Below, one piece after another: positions 35,822-43,910 of a DNA stretch of 64,000 nt. The translations under genes were made by a program, and so were the position numbers. The stretch is taken from contig NZ_CP079194.1 of NCBI RefSeq assembly GCF_019297855.1, positions 2,405,501 to 2,469,500 of the forward strand, in the 5' to 3' direction. The stretch is from Gymnodinialimonas ceratoperidinii. GTDB lineage: Bacteria > Pseudomonadota > Alphaproteobacteria > Rhodobacterales > Rhodobacteraceae. Position 1 is the first letter of the stretch; the number at the start of each line of letters is the position of its first letter. The notes beneath the pieces are model-generated. The model was not told the origin of the DNA, made no database searches, and was given only the letters and a program-made list of their open reading frames with translations.

Positions 35822-36892
35822 ATGACGCGCACTGTTATCGAGTCGAAAACCAAAACCACCGTGATCGGCTTCGACGAGCCTTTCTGCGTCATCGGTGAGC
35901 GGATCAACCCCACGGGCCGCAAGATCCTCAACCAGGAGCTGGAGAACGGCGACTTTTCCCGCGTGGAGGCCGACGCCATCGCCCAGGTCGCCGCAGGCGC
36001 CACGGTGCTCGACATCAACTCGGGCGCGGTCTTCTCGGGCAAGATGGCCGAGGATCCCCGCTACGCCGACAACAACTTCGTCGAGCCGCCGCTGATGAAG
36101 CAGCTGATCGAGGTCGTGCAAGCGGTCACCGATTGCCCGCTGTGCATCGACAGCTCGGTCCCTGGCGCGCTGGAGGCCGGCCTTGCGGCGGCCGAGGGGC
36201 GTCCGCTCCTGAACTCCGTCACCGGCGAGGAAGAGCGGCTGGAGCTCGTCCTGCCGCTGGTGGCCAAGTACAACGTGCCCGTGGTGGCGATCTCCAACGA
36301 CGACACCGGCATCTCGGAAGATCCCGACGTGCGCTTCGCCGTGGCCAAGAAGATCGTCGAGCGCGCCGCCGATTTCGGCATTCCCGCCCATGACATCGTG
36401 GTCGACCCGCTGGTCATGCCCATCGGCGCCATGGCGACGGCGGGCCATCAGGTCTTCACCCTCGTGCGCCGCCTGCGCGAGGAGTTGGGCGTCAACACCA
36501 CCTGCGGCGCCTCCAACATCTCCTTCGGGCTGCCCAACCGCCACGGCATCAACAACGCCTTCCTGCCCATGGCCTTCAGCGCCGGCATGACCTCGGCGAT
36601 CATGAACCCGGTGGCCCTGCCCATCGGCCCCAAGAAGATCGCCGAGAAAAAGGCGCTGGTGGAAGCCGCGGGCATCGTCCTGCCCGAGGACATGGACGAC
36701 GAGACCTTCGTGAAGCTCTTCGGCATGGGCTCCACCAAGCCCCGCGCCGGCAAGGAGATGGAGGCCATCCGCGCCGCCAACTTCCTGCTGAACCATGATG
36801 ACGGTGGCACCGAATGGATCACCTTCAACAAGGACCCCGACAGTGCCCCTCGCCGGGGGCGCGAAGGCGGCCGCCGCCGTGCGCGCGGGTGA
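35822..36892 (+). CDS. Methyl-THF:corrinoid methyltransferase (pterin-binding, split MetH type)
   Basis: A 356-residue pterin-binding TIM barrel. GERINPTGRKILNQEL (about 22-37) and LDINSGAVFSG (about 60-70) are pterin-site segments, and CIDSSVPGALEAGL and ISNDDTGISEDP follow. It corresponds to the folate-binding module of cobalamin-dependent methionine synthase encoded as a separate protein; the homocysteine and B12 modules are not in the window. The C terminus ends in an Arg-rich tail (GREGGRRRARG). It is adjacent to the MetF-like gene and upstream of the reactivase. Confidence 0.87.
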   Translation: MTRTVIESKTKTTVIGFDEPFCVIGERINPTGRKILNQELENGDFSRVEADAIAQVAAGATVLDINSGAVFSGKMAEDPRYADNNFVEPPLMKQLIEVVQAVTDCPLCIDSSVPGALEAGLAAAEGRPLLNSVTGEEERLELVLPLVAKYNVPVVAISNDDTGISEDPDVRFAVAKKIVERAADFGIPAHDIVVDPLVMPIGAMATAGHQVFTLVRRLREELGVNTTCGASNISFGLPNRHGINNAFLPMAFSAGMTSAIMNPVALPIGPKKIAEKKALVEAAGIVLPEDMDDETFVKLFGMGSTKPRAGKEMEAIRAANFLLNHDDGGTEWITFNKDPDSAPRRGREGGRRRARG

Positions 36893-36953
36893 TCGCGCAG
36901 TTACGATACCCTCTAACGGCATCCCGATCCTTGCGTTCGGGGTGCCTTTTGCA

Positions 36954-37655
36954 ATGACGGACCCCGTCACACCCCGAAATTTCCAATGGATCTGGCCCGC
37001 GCTGCGCATGCTGCGGCGTCTTTTGGTGATCGGGGCCGTGGCCCTGCTGGCGCATTACCTGCTCAACCTCTCGATGGACATGGCCGAGCGTCTGCCCGAA
37101 AGCCAACCCTCGCGGATGCAAAGCGCGCTGCTGGTCGCTGCCCTGATCGTCTACGCCCTGCTGATCGCCACCCCCTTCGTGCCGGGGGTCGAAATCGGCC
37201 TTGCCCTCCTGCTTTTGCGCGGTGCCTCCATCGCGCCCGCGGTCTATGGGGCGACGGTTCTGGGGCTCACCTTCGCTTACCTTCTCGGCCGCTACCTGAA
37301 GGACGACGCCCTGTCGCGGTTCCTGCTGGACCTCGGCCTGAAGCGCGCCGGGCAATATGTCCACCGCCTCACGCAAATGCCGCCGCGCGATCGCGAGGCC
37401 GAGCTTGAGGCCCGCCTGCCCGACTGGCTCGCCCTACCCCTCGTCCGCTACCGCTACCTGTCGCTGGCGTTGCTCTTGAACCTGCCGGGCAATGTCGTGC
37501 TCGGTGGCGGCGGCGGGCTGATGATCATGGCCGGGCTCAGCCGCCTCTACCATACCGCTCGCACGATCCTGACCATTGCGCTCGCCGTGCTGCCGGTGCC
37601 ACTGATGATCTGGTGGTTCGGGACCGGCATGTTCACCCTTCCGCCCGCCCATTGA
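36954..37655 (+). CDS. Membrane protein, possibly VTT/DedA-like
   Basis: A 233-residue integral membrane protein with about five hydrophobic segments. The stretch TPFVPGVEIGLALLLLRG followed by YGATVLGLTFAYLLGRYL resembles VTT/SNARE-associated (DedA/TVP38) cores, though the match is not strong enough to name it. It starts 61 bases after the methyltransferase stop and ends 12 bases before the reactivase gene, so it is embedded in the one-carbon operon. Why a membrane protein sits there is unknown. ATG giving MTDPVTPRNFQW is chosen over a longer frame that overlaps the upstream gene. Confidence 0.72.
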   Translation: MTDPVTPRNFQWIWPALRMLRRLLVIGAVALLAHYLLNLSMDMAERLPESQPSRMQSALLVAALIVYALLIATPFVPGVEIGLALLLLRGASIAPAVYGATVLGLTFAYLLGRYLKDDALSRFLLDLGLKRAGQYVHRLTQMPPRDREAELEARLPDWLALPLVRYRYLSLALLLNLPGNVVLGGGGGLMIMAGLSRLYHTARTILTIALAVLPVPLMIWWFGTGMFTLPPAH

Positions 37656-37667
37656 GCTTTTCACGAG

Positions 37668-39713
37668 ATGCCTCCCATGCCCGACACACAGCCCCTCGTC
37701 ATCTTCACGCCCTCCGGCAAGCGCGGACATTTTCCTGTCGGCACGCCGATCCTGACCGCCGCCCGGCAGTTGGGTGTCGACCTCGACAGCGTGTGCGGCG
37801 GACGGGGGATCTGCTCGAAATGCCAGATTACGCCGGGCTATGGCGACTTCCCCAAGCATGGGGTCACCGTCCATGACGGCGCGCTGAGCGAATGGAACGA
37901 GGTCGAGGCGCGATACGACCGGGTGCGCGGCCTGAAGAAGGGCCGCCGCCTCGGCTGCCAGGCGCGCGTGGAAGGCGACGTTGTCGTCGATGTGCCGCCC
38001 GAGAGCCAGGTGCACAAACAGGTGGTCCGCAAGGCCGCCTCCACCAAGCCCATCGTCATGGACCCTGCTACCCGGCTGGTGATGATCGACGTGATCGAGC
38101 CGAACATGCACACGCCCTCCGGCGATCTCGAGCGCGTCGCCGATGCGCTGCAATCGCAATGGGGCATCGGCCCGATCACCGCCCGCCTGCCGGTCCTCAA
38201 GACCCTGCAACCGGCGTTGCGCAAGGGCCATTGGCAGGTCTCGGTCGCGGTTCACACGGCGGCAGGGCAGGAAACCTCCGAGATCCTCGGCGTCTGGCCC
38301 GGCTATCACGAGGGCGGGCTCTACGGCCTCGCGGTCGATCTGGGTTCCACCACCATCGCGGCACATCTCTGCGACCTCTCCGACGGACGGGTGCTGGCCT
38401 CGTCCGGCCTGATGAACCCGCAGATCCGCTTCGGTGAAGACCTGATGAGCCGCGTGTCCTACGTGATGATGAACCCCGGCGGCGACGCGGAAATGACCTC
38501 GGCCGTGCAGGAGGCGCTGAACACGCTGGCCCGCGAGATCGCCGAAGAGGCGGGCATTGACCCAAGGCTGATCTTCGAGACGGTGATCGTCTGCAACCCG
38601 GTCATGCACCACCTGCTTCTGGGGATCGACCCGGTCGAACTCGGCCAGGCCCCCTTTGCACTGGCGACCTCGAACAGCCTGACGATGGACGCCCGCGACA
38701 TCGGTCTGCAGGACATCGCCCCCACCGCCCAACTCTACCTGCTGCCCTGCATCGCGGGCCACGTGGGCGCGGACGCCGCCGCCGTGACGCTGGCAGAGGA
38801 GCCGCAGGCCTCCCAGGACCTCGCGCTGATCGTCGACGTGGGTACCAATGCCGAGATCCTACTGGGCGATACCAATGGCGTGCTGGCCTGTTCCTCGCCC
38901 ACCGGCCCCGCCTTCGAGGGCGCGCAGATCAGCGCCGGACAACGGGCCGCCCCCGGCGCGATCGAGCGGATCGAGATCGACCCGGAGACCAAGGAGCCGC
39001 GCTTCCGCGTCATCGGGCTGGACCTCTGGTCCGATGATCCTGCCTTCCCCGAAGAGACCCAGATCACGGGCATCTGCGGCTCCGGCATCATCGAGGCCGT
39101 GGCCGAGATGCGCATGGCAGGCCTTCTGGACGCCTCCGGCCTGATCGGCAGCGCCGAGGCCACCGGCACGGCGCGCTGCGAGCCGACGGGGCGCACCCAT
39201 GCCTATCTGATCCACGATGCCACCGCCACGGGCGGCCCCCGCGTCACTGTCACCCAGGGCGATATCCGCGCCATCCAACTGGCAAAATCCGCGCTCTACG
39301 CCGGGGCGCGCCTGCTCATGGATCACCGCGGCGTCGACAAGGTCGACCGTGTCGTGCTCGCCGGGGCATTTGGCGCCCACATCAGCCCGAAACACGCCAT
39401 GGTGCTCGGCATGATCCCCGATGTGCCCCTGGAGAAAGTGCAATCGGCAGGCAATGCCGCGGGCCACGGCGCGCGGATCGCCCTGTGCAACCGCGCCGCC
39501 CGCACCCGGATCGAGGAGGTCGTGGGCGACATCACCAAGATCGAGACCGCCGTCGAGCCCCGTTTCCAGGAGCACTTCGTCAACGCCAACGCCATCCCCC
39601 ACGCCACCGCCCCCTTCCCCGAACTCTCGAAGGTCGTGACGCTCCCGCCGGTGCACTTCGGTCAAGGCGGCGAACCCGGAGAAGGCGGCCGCCGCCGACG
39701 CCGGCGCAGCTAA
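37668..39713 (+). CDS. ASKHA-domain 2Fe-2S protein, reductive activator of corrinoid proteins (RACo/RamA-like)
   Basis: A 681-residue protein. The N-terminal plant-type ferredoxin has cluster cysteines C43, C49, C52 and C97 (CGGRGICSKC). A linker follows and then a DUF4445/ASKHA ATPase with AVDLGSTTIAAHL, VDVGTNAEILLGD and GSGIIEAVAEM. Such proteins use ATP to reduce inactive Co(II) corrinoid to Co(I). In Phaeobacter, a RamA-like protein of this type supports a split methionine synthase that lacks MetH's own reactivation domain. The C terminus is an Arg-rich tail (GEGGRRRRRRS). ATG three codons later (MPDTQPL) is an equally good start. Confidence 0.87.
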   Translation: MPPMPDTQPLVIFTPSGKRGHFPVGTPILTAARQLGVDLDSVCGGRGICSKCQITPGYGDFPKHGVTVHDGALSEWNEVEARYDRVRGLKKGRRLGCQARVEGDVVVDVPPESQVHKQVVRKAASTKPIVMDPATRLVMIDVIEPNMHTPSGDLERVADALQSQWGIGPITARLPVLKTLQPALRKGHWQVSVAVHTAAGQETSEILGVWPGYHEGGLYGLAVDLGSTTIAAHLCDLSDGRVLASSGLMNPQIRFGEDLMSRVSYVMMNPGGDAEMTSAVQEALNTLAREIAEEAGIDPRLIFETVIVCNPVMHHLLLGIDPVELGQAPFALATSNSLTMDARDIGLQDIAPTAQLYLLPCIAGHVGADAAAVTLAEEPQASQDLALIVDVGTNAEILLGDTNGVLACSSPTGPAFEGAQISAGQRAAPGAIERIEIDPETKEPRFRVIGLDLWSDDPAFPEETQITGICGSGIIEAVAEMRMAGLLDASGLIGSAEATGTARCEPTGRTHAYLIHDATATGGPRVTVTQGDIRAIQLAKSALYAGARLLMDHRGVDKVDRVVLAGAFGAHISPKHAMVLGMIPDVPLEKVQSAGNAAGHGARIALCNRAARTRIEEVVGDITKIETAVEPRFQEHFVNANAIPHATAPFPELSKVVTLPPVHFGQGGEPGEGGRRRRRRS

Positions 39714-39868
39714 CCCCGCTCAAGCACCCAGACGACCCAACAGGCAACACCCCGCACCAAACCCGCGCGTCAGCGACAGCGGCGTCAACCGCCGCGCGAG
39801 GCTTCCGCAGCCCCACCGACACACCACGCCTCAACCCCACCAGCACCAAGCCTAGCCTCACGCCCCCT

Positions 39869-39896
39869 CCTTCCCTGTTCCCAAAATATCCCGGGG
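39869..39896 (-). repeat. Recurrent intergenic motif, diverged copy D
   Basis: On the minus strand: CCCCGGGATATTTTGGG then AACAGGGAAGG. It shares the TATTT-GG core and the GGAAGG end with copies A-C and is followed on the plus strand by a hairpin. Similarity is partial, so membership is tentative. Confidence 0.35.
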
Positions 39897-39923
39897 AGCG
39901 TGAGGGGCTGGCCCCTCACTCCC
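39893..39923. terminator. Strong hairpin downstream of the reactivase gene
   Basis: Perfect nine-base arms GTGAGGGGC and GCCCCTCAC (39900-39919) with a two-base loop, extended by GGGA/TCCC outer pairing. It lies about 180 bases past the reactivase stop and has no T-run. It may end or protect the operon message, or belong to the repeat next to it. Confidence 0.45.
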
Positions 39924-40121
39924 GCCCCATCCCCCAGAAACCCGCTCCGAGAGGCGCGCCCCGCGTACACGTCAAACAAAATTGAGAGACACCAACACCT
40001 GCCTGAATTAATCAACCATAACAGGGATCTATCCTAAACTCATACACCTACGCACACTCCCGCCACCCTCTGTCATCCACCTTGACGGACACCGCTTATC
40101 GGCGTATCTCGAAGCTCAGCG

Positions 40122-40195
40122 GCGGGTATGGTGAAAAGGTATCACGGCAGCTTCCCAAGCTTTAGTTACGGGTTCAATTCCCGTTACCCGCTCCA
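40122..40195 (+). tRNA. tRNA-Gly (anticodon CCC)
   Basis: A 74-base tRNA with encoded CCA. The acceptor GCGGGTA pairs perfectly with TACCCGC, the T-arm is ACGGG-TTCAATT-CCCGT, and the anticodon loop TTCCCAA gives CCC. It reads GGG codons. The anticodon stem is imperfect: pair 28-42 is C against U and pair 27-43 is G-U. All other stems are intact. Confidence 0.93.
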
Positions 40196-40220
40196 AATCT
40201 CCCGACCCAACAACCAATCG

Positions 40221-40403
40221 CTAGCGCGATTTCGGCACGCCCCGGCGCGGTCCATGGCGCGGCGGTTTTCCGGGCCGGCGTTTGCGGCGATAGCGCGCGT
40301 TGGGCTCCTCCGCGTCCCGACGGAACACCGCCCAGGCCGCGATGATGATGATACCGATTGCCAGCGCGGCGACGCCGCCGAAGGCCCAGAGCATGATTTT
40401 CAT
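40221..40403 (-). CDS. Small single-pass membrane protein
   Basis: A 60-residue protein: one hydrophobic helix (about residues 4-26, LWAFGGVAALAIGIIIIAAW) followed by a strongly basic tail rich in Arg, Lys and Pro. GGGAGGA lies nine bases before the ATG, and the gene follows the HAD phosphatase gene by 27 bases on the same strand. I do not recognise a family. Composition and ribosome-binding site support it as real, though its function is unknown. Confidence 0.55.
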   Translation of the reverse strand: MKIMLWAFGGVAALAIGIIIIAAWAVFRRDAEEPNARYRRKRRPGKPPRHGPRRGVPKSR

Positions 40404-40430
40404 CGAGCCGATCCTCCCTCGTGGCGGAGC

Positions 40431-41069
40431 CTATGCCATCGTCGCCACGATCGCCAAGACCTCCGACCAGTCATCGAAAGCCGCCGCATGGGGCAGGTCC
40501 TGCAGGTCGGCTGACCGGTAGCCCGGCGTGTAGATCAGGAAGGGAACGCCCGCCCGCCGGGCGGCCTCGGCGTCGATCTCGCTGTCTCCGACGTAGATCA
40601 TCGGACCGTCGCCCAGGGCGTCGAAGGCCGCCCTCAGCGGCGCCGGGTCGGGCTTGCGGCTCGGCAGGCTGTCGCCCGCCAGAACCACCTCGAACCTTTC
40701 CTGCCAGCCCAGATGCGCCAACACCGCCTCGGTCGGGCGCGCGGGCTTGTTGGTGCAGAGCCCAAGCCGGTGACCCGCGCGCGCCAGCGCGTCCAGGGAG
40801 GCCGCCACGCCCGGATAGATCTCCGTCAACCCGACCGCACGCTCGTAGTGGTGCAGGAACCGGGGCATCAGGCGGGCAGGTTCGCTCAAGCCACGGGCCT
40901 GCGCCATGCGCTCGACGAAGACGCCGGCCCCCTCGCCAACGAAGCCACGCGCCTCGGCGAGGCTCAACGGCGCGACACCGACCTCGGCCAGTGTCGCATT
41001 GGCGGCGGCGGCGATGTCCGGGACGCTGTCGATCAGAGTGCCATCAAGATCAAAGACGATGCGTGCCAT
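40431..41069 (-). CDS. gph: Phosphoglycolate phosphatase-like HAD hydrolase
   Basis: A 212-residue HAD phosphatase. Motif I FDLDGTLIDS has nucleophile D7 and acid D9, a helical cap contains GLTEIYPGV, motif II is in LCTNKP, motif III Lys in SRKPDPAPL, and motif IV YVGDSEIDAEAA. This order matches Gph/CbbZ enzymes that remove the phosphate of 2-phosphoglycolate from DNA repair or oxygenase side reactions. Substrate preference within the family is inferred. It is divergent from the thioesterase gene and upstream of the small membrane protein. Confidence 0.88.
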   Translation of the reverse strand: MARIVFDLDGTLIDSVPDIAAAANATLAEVGVAPLSLAEARGFVGEGAGVFVERMAQARGLSEPARLMPRFLHHYERAVGLTEIYPGVAASLDALARAGHRLGLCTNKPARPTEAVLAHLGWQERFEVVLAGDSLPSRKPDPAPLRAAFDALGDGPMIYVGDSEIDAEAARRAGVPFLIYTPGYRSADLQDLPHAAAFDDWSEVLAIVATMA

Positions 41070-41150
41070 GCTGCCCTCCAGTTTCCGCTTGAGCTACCGG
41101 GCGCGCCGGGGGGATACAAGACCAACCAGACGCCCCGGACGGAGACCTGC

Positions 41151-41639
41151 ATGCCCCCCTATCACACGCCTCTGACCACCGACGCCCTGCGCTCGCTCGG
41201 CATTCCCGCGCCGTGGAACTTCGGACTGGCCGACCGCGTCCGGTTCGGAGAGATCGACGCCCTGGGCCACGTCAATCACACCGCCTACCTGCGCTGGTTC
41301 GAGAGCTTTCGCCTGCCCTTCCTCAAGGCCCGCAAGGTCACCGACTACGGCCCCACCGACCCGCGTCTCGTGCTCAAGCAAGTGACCTGCACCTATGACG
41401 CCGAGATGCTGATCGGAGAGGATTACGTCGTCACCGGCCGCGTCAGCGCATTTCGCAACACGTCCTTCACCATCGACTTCGCCGTCTGGCGGATCGAGAC
41501 CGATCTTGCCCCCGTTCGCTGCGCCCATGGGGGTGCGGTCGTCGTACTGCTGAACCCCGACGCGCCGGGTCGATACCCGATCCCGGAAGCTGGACGGGCG
41601 GCGTTTGTCGCCGAGGATGGCGCGATCTCCGAGGCCTAG
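41151..41639 (+). CDS. Acyl-CoA thioesterase (4HBT hotdog family)
   Basis: A 162-residue hotdog-fold protein with RVRFGEIDALGHVNHTAYL (about 29-47), including the catalytic Asp and the helix-starting HVNH typical of 4-hydroxybenzoyl-CoA thioesterase-like enzymes. Later strands include YVVTGRVSAFRNTSFTIDF. It hydrolyses acyl-CoA thioesters; the substrate is unknown. ATG six bases after GGAG sets the start. It is divergent from the phosphatase gene. Confidence 0.85.
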   Translation: MPPYHTPLTTDALRSLGIPAPWNFGLADRVRFGEIDALGHVNHTAYLRWFESFRLPFLKARKVTDYGPTDPRLVLKQVTCTYDAEMLIGEDYVVTGRVSAFRNTSFTIDFAVWRIETDLAPVRCAHGGAVVVLLNPDAPGRYPIPEAGRAAFVAEDGAISEA

Positions 41640-41760
41640 GCATGCCTGCGGAATACCCGCAATTGCCGCAAGGCCCTCCTTTTGATAAAATTTTCCCACT
41701 CTTGAGGAAATTTCGTTAACGTAGCGTAACCGTATGATTTCGCGGTGAGCTTCGTCCGCC

Positions 41761-41789
41761 CGGACATCCGTTTCCTATTCCGGTGTCCG
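41761..41789 (+). other. Hairpin in the leader of the secreted orphan gene
   Basis: CGGACA and TGTCCG arms, with a further CCG/CGG pairing after a bulge, lie about 50 bases upstream of the start codon. It could be a 5'-untranslated structure. No riboswitch family is recognisable. Confidence 0.3.
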
Positions 41790-41838
41790 CGTTTCGGGCG
41801 ATGCCGCGCCTGAAATTCAATTTCGAAAGGAATGTCTC

Positions 41839-42270
41839 ATGCATACACTTAATAGACGTTTAACGCGCGTGGTCGCCGCTGCAGCCTTGGCCACAACAGC
41901 CCTCACCGCGCCCGCCGTCGCCGGTTTCGTGGGGGTGAGCCGCTGCAACGCCGCCGGCGGCACCAGCGAGCCGGTGCTCCATTTCGTCGACGGCGGCCGT
42001 CGGTTCACCGTAGCCATCGGTCAAAATGGGCTGACACGCAATATCATCATGAACGAGCGCCGGGCGCTGGCCTGGGCGCGGGCTTCGGGCCTATTCCCCG
42101 AAGGCACGACCTTCGGCAATTACAACGATCACGTCTGCGGCATGTCGGTAGAGGACGCCCCCGAGCCCGCCCCCGAGCCGGAGCCAGAGCCTTCGCCGGA
42201 GCCCGAGGAGGAATGGCAGATCCCGATCGATATCGAAATCCCGTACTGCAACGGAAACTGCGTTGAATAG
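41839..42270 (+). CDS. Secreted protein of unknown function with PEPEPE linker
   Basis: A 143-residue protein. A signal peptide has basic MHTLNRRLTR, a hydrophobic core and likely cleavage after APAVAG (about residue 29). The mature part has four cysteines (residues 36, 99, 136 and 140), a Pro-Glu repeat linker at about 107-123, and a short C terminus with IPYCNGNCVE. I do not recognise a family. AAAGGAA precedes the ATG. A perfect CtrA-type site occupies codons 4-9, which use AT-rich codons unlike the rest of the gene. It is probably periplasmic or surface exposed. Confidence 0.75.
   Translation: MHTLNRRLTRVVAAAALATTALTAPAVAGFVGVSRCNAAGGTSEPVLHFVDGGRRFTVAIGQNGLTRNIIMNERRALAWARASGLFPEGTTFGNYNDHVCGMSVEDAPEPAPEPEPEPSPEPEEEWQIPIDIEIPYCNGNCVE
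41849..41864 (+). promoter_or_regulatory. CtrA-type site within the first codons of the secreted orphan
   Basis: TTAA-TAGACGT-TTAAC matches the CtrA consensus TTAA-N7-TTAAC exactly. It lies 10-25 bases inside the coding sequence. A degenerate partner, TTAA-CGTAGCG-TAAC, lies upstream at 41716-41730. Confidence 0.5.
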
Positions 42271-42291
42271 GCATTGACGGCCGGGGCAGGA

Positions 42292-43905
42292 TCAGACCCC
42301 GCCTGCGGCCTTCACCTTCTCGACCAGCGCGAGGGTCGAGCCGTCCTTGCCCGCGCTGTCGCTCTCCCCGGTCAAAACCGGCTCCAGCGCCATGGCAAGC
42401 TCCTTGCCCAGTTCCACGCCCCATTGATCGAAGGAATTGATTCCGAGGATCACCCCTTCCACGAAGACCCGGTGCTCATAGAGCGCGATGATCTGGCCAA
42501 GGGTAAACGGCGTTAACTGATCGTAGAGCAGCGTCGTGGACGGTCGGTTTCCCGCAAAGACGCGATGTGCGGCCTGACGCTCCAGCTCCGCGCCTTCCAG
42601 TCCCTTCCGGGCCATCATCTCTCGCGCTTCATCGAGCGAGCGGCCCCGCATCAACGCCTCCGACTGGGCCAGGCAATTGGCGACCAGCAGGCGATGGTGA
42701 TGGGCCAGTTCCGGCTCGTGCCCCTTGGCGGCGACAAGGAACTCGCAGGGCACGACGCGGGTGCCCTGATGGATCAACTGATAAAACGCGTGCTGCCCGT
42801 TGGTGCCCGGCTCTCCCCAGACGATGGGGCCGGAATGCAGATCGAGAGCGCTGCCGTCCATGGCCACGGACTTGCCGTTGCTCTCCATCTCCAGCTGCTG
42901 AAGATAGGCAGGCAACCGGCTGAGGCGATTGTCATAGGGCAAAACGGCACGGGTCGCGTGGCCCTGCACCTGGTTGTGCCACATGCCCACAAGCGCCAGC
43001 AGGACCGGCAGGTTGTCGGCAAGATCGGCCTCTTGGAAATGGCGGTCCATCGTCGCTGCGCCGTTCAGGAAACCGGTGAAGGCGTCCTTGCCAATCGCGA
43101 TCGTCAGCCCAAGGCCGATGGGACCCCAGAGCGAATAACGCCCGCCGACCCAATCCTCGAACCCGAAGACCCGCTCTTCCGGGATGCCGAAATCACCCGC
43201 CTTTTGCGTGCTGGACGACAGGGCCACGAACTGCGCTGAGGGATCCGAGACCGTCTTCGCAAGCCAGTCGCGTGCGGTCTTGGCATTGGTCATCGTCTCG
43301 ATCGTGGTAAAGGTCTTGGAAGCAACGATCACCAAAGTCGTTTCTGGATCAAGCCCTTGCAAGGCGTCGTTGATGTCCGCGCCATCCACGTTTGAGACAT
43401 AATGCAGGCGCGGCCCATCGTGATAGGGCGCCAGCGCCAAGGTCGCCATGGCCGGCCCAAGGTCCGAGCCGCCGATGCCGATGTTGACCACGTCGGTGAA
43501 GCGTCCGCCCTGACCCTTGAAGCTGCCGCTGCGCACCGCCTCGGCGAAAGCCAGACAGCGGGCGCGGGTGTCCAGAACCTCGGGCATGACGTCTTCGCCA
43601 TCGACCGTGATCGGCCCCTCGGACGCGCGCAGCGCCGTGTGCAGGACGGCCCGCCCCTCGGTCTCGTTGATCTTATCGCCCGCGAACATCGCTTGACGGC
43701 GCTCCTCGACGCCCTTGTTGCGCGCCAGTTCCAGCAGAAGAGACAGCGCGCCATCGTCCAACTGGGTCTTGGAGAAATCGAAGTAAAGCCCATCAGCCTC
43801 GGCCGAAAATGTCGCCACCCTGCCCTTTTTATCGAACAGGTCCAATATGTTGCGCCCGGACTTCGCCCGATTATGCGCCCGCAGTTCCGACCAGATTTCA
43901 CCCAT
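42292..43905 (-). CDS. pgi: Glucose-6-phosphate isomerase
   Basis: A 537-residue phosphoglucose isomerase. Signatures include [15 protein letters not shown] (about 138-152), the FALSS-type loop ([10 protein letters not shown]), [12 protein letters not shown] (first PROSITE pattern) and the C-terminal [14 protein letters not shown] (second pattern). It interconverts glucose-6-phosphate and fructose-6-phosphate. ATG (MGEIWSEL) is used rather than a TTG six codons earlier. It is last in zwf-pgl-pgi, five bases after the pgl stop. In an Entner-Doudoroff organism it recycles fructose-6-phosphate toward Zwf. Confidence 0.97.
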   Translation of the reverse strand: MGEIWSELRAHNRAKSGRNILDLFDKKGRVATFSAEADGLYFDFSKTQLDDGALSLLLELARNKGVEERRQAMFAGDKINETEGRAVLHTALRASEGPITVDGEDVMPEVLDTRARCLAFAEAVRSGSFKGQGGRFTDVVNIGIGGSDLGPAMATLALAPYHDGPRLHYVSNVDGADINDALQGLDPETTLVIVASKTFTTIETMTNAKTARDWLAKTVSDPSAQFVALSSSTQKAGDFGIPEERVFGFEDWVGGRYSLWGPIGLGLTIAIGKDAFTGFLNGAATMDRHFQEADLADNLPVLLALVGMWHNQVQGHATRAVLPYDNRLSRLPAYLQQLEMESNGKSVAMDGSALDLHSGPIVWGEPGTNGQHAFYQLIHQGTRVVPCEFLVAAKGHEPELAHHHRLLVANCLAQSEALMRGRSLDEAREMMARKGLEGAELERQAAHRVFAGNRPSTTLLYDQLTPFTLGQIIALYEHRVFVEGVILGINSFDQWGVELGKELAMALEPVLTGESDSAGKDGSTLALVEKVKAAGGV

Positions 43906-43910
43906 GGTGT

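Larger units (their letters stand above)
39714..40121. other. 408-base intergenic stretch before tRNA-Gly
   Basis: No credible gene. The first 150 bases are C-rich without coding character. It holds a recurrent-motif copy (39869-39896) running into a strong hairpin (39893-39923). The last 120 bases are AT-richer and probably carry the tRNA-Gly promoter; I cannot place its -35 and -10 with confidence. Confidence 0.6.
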
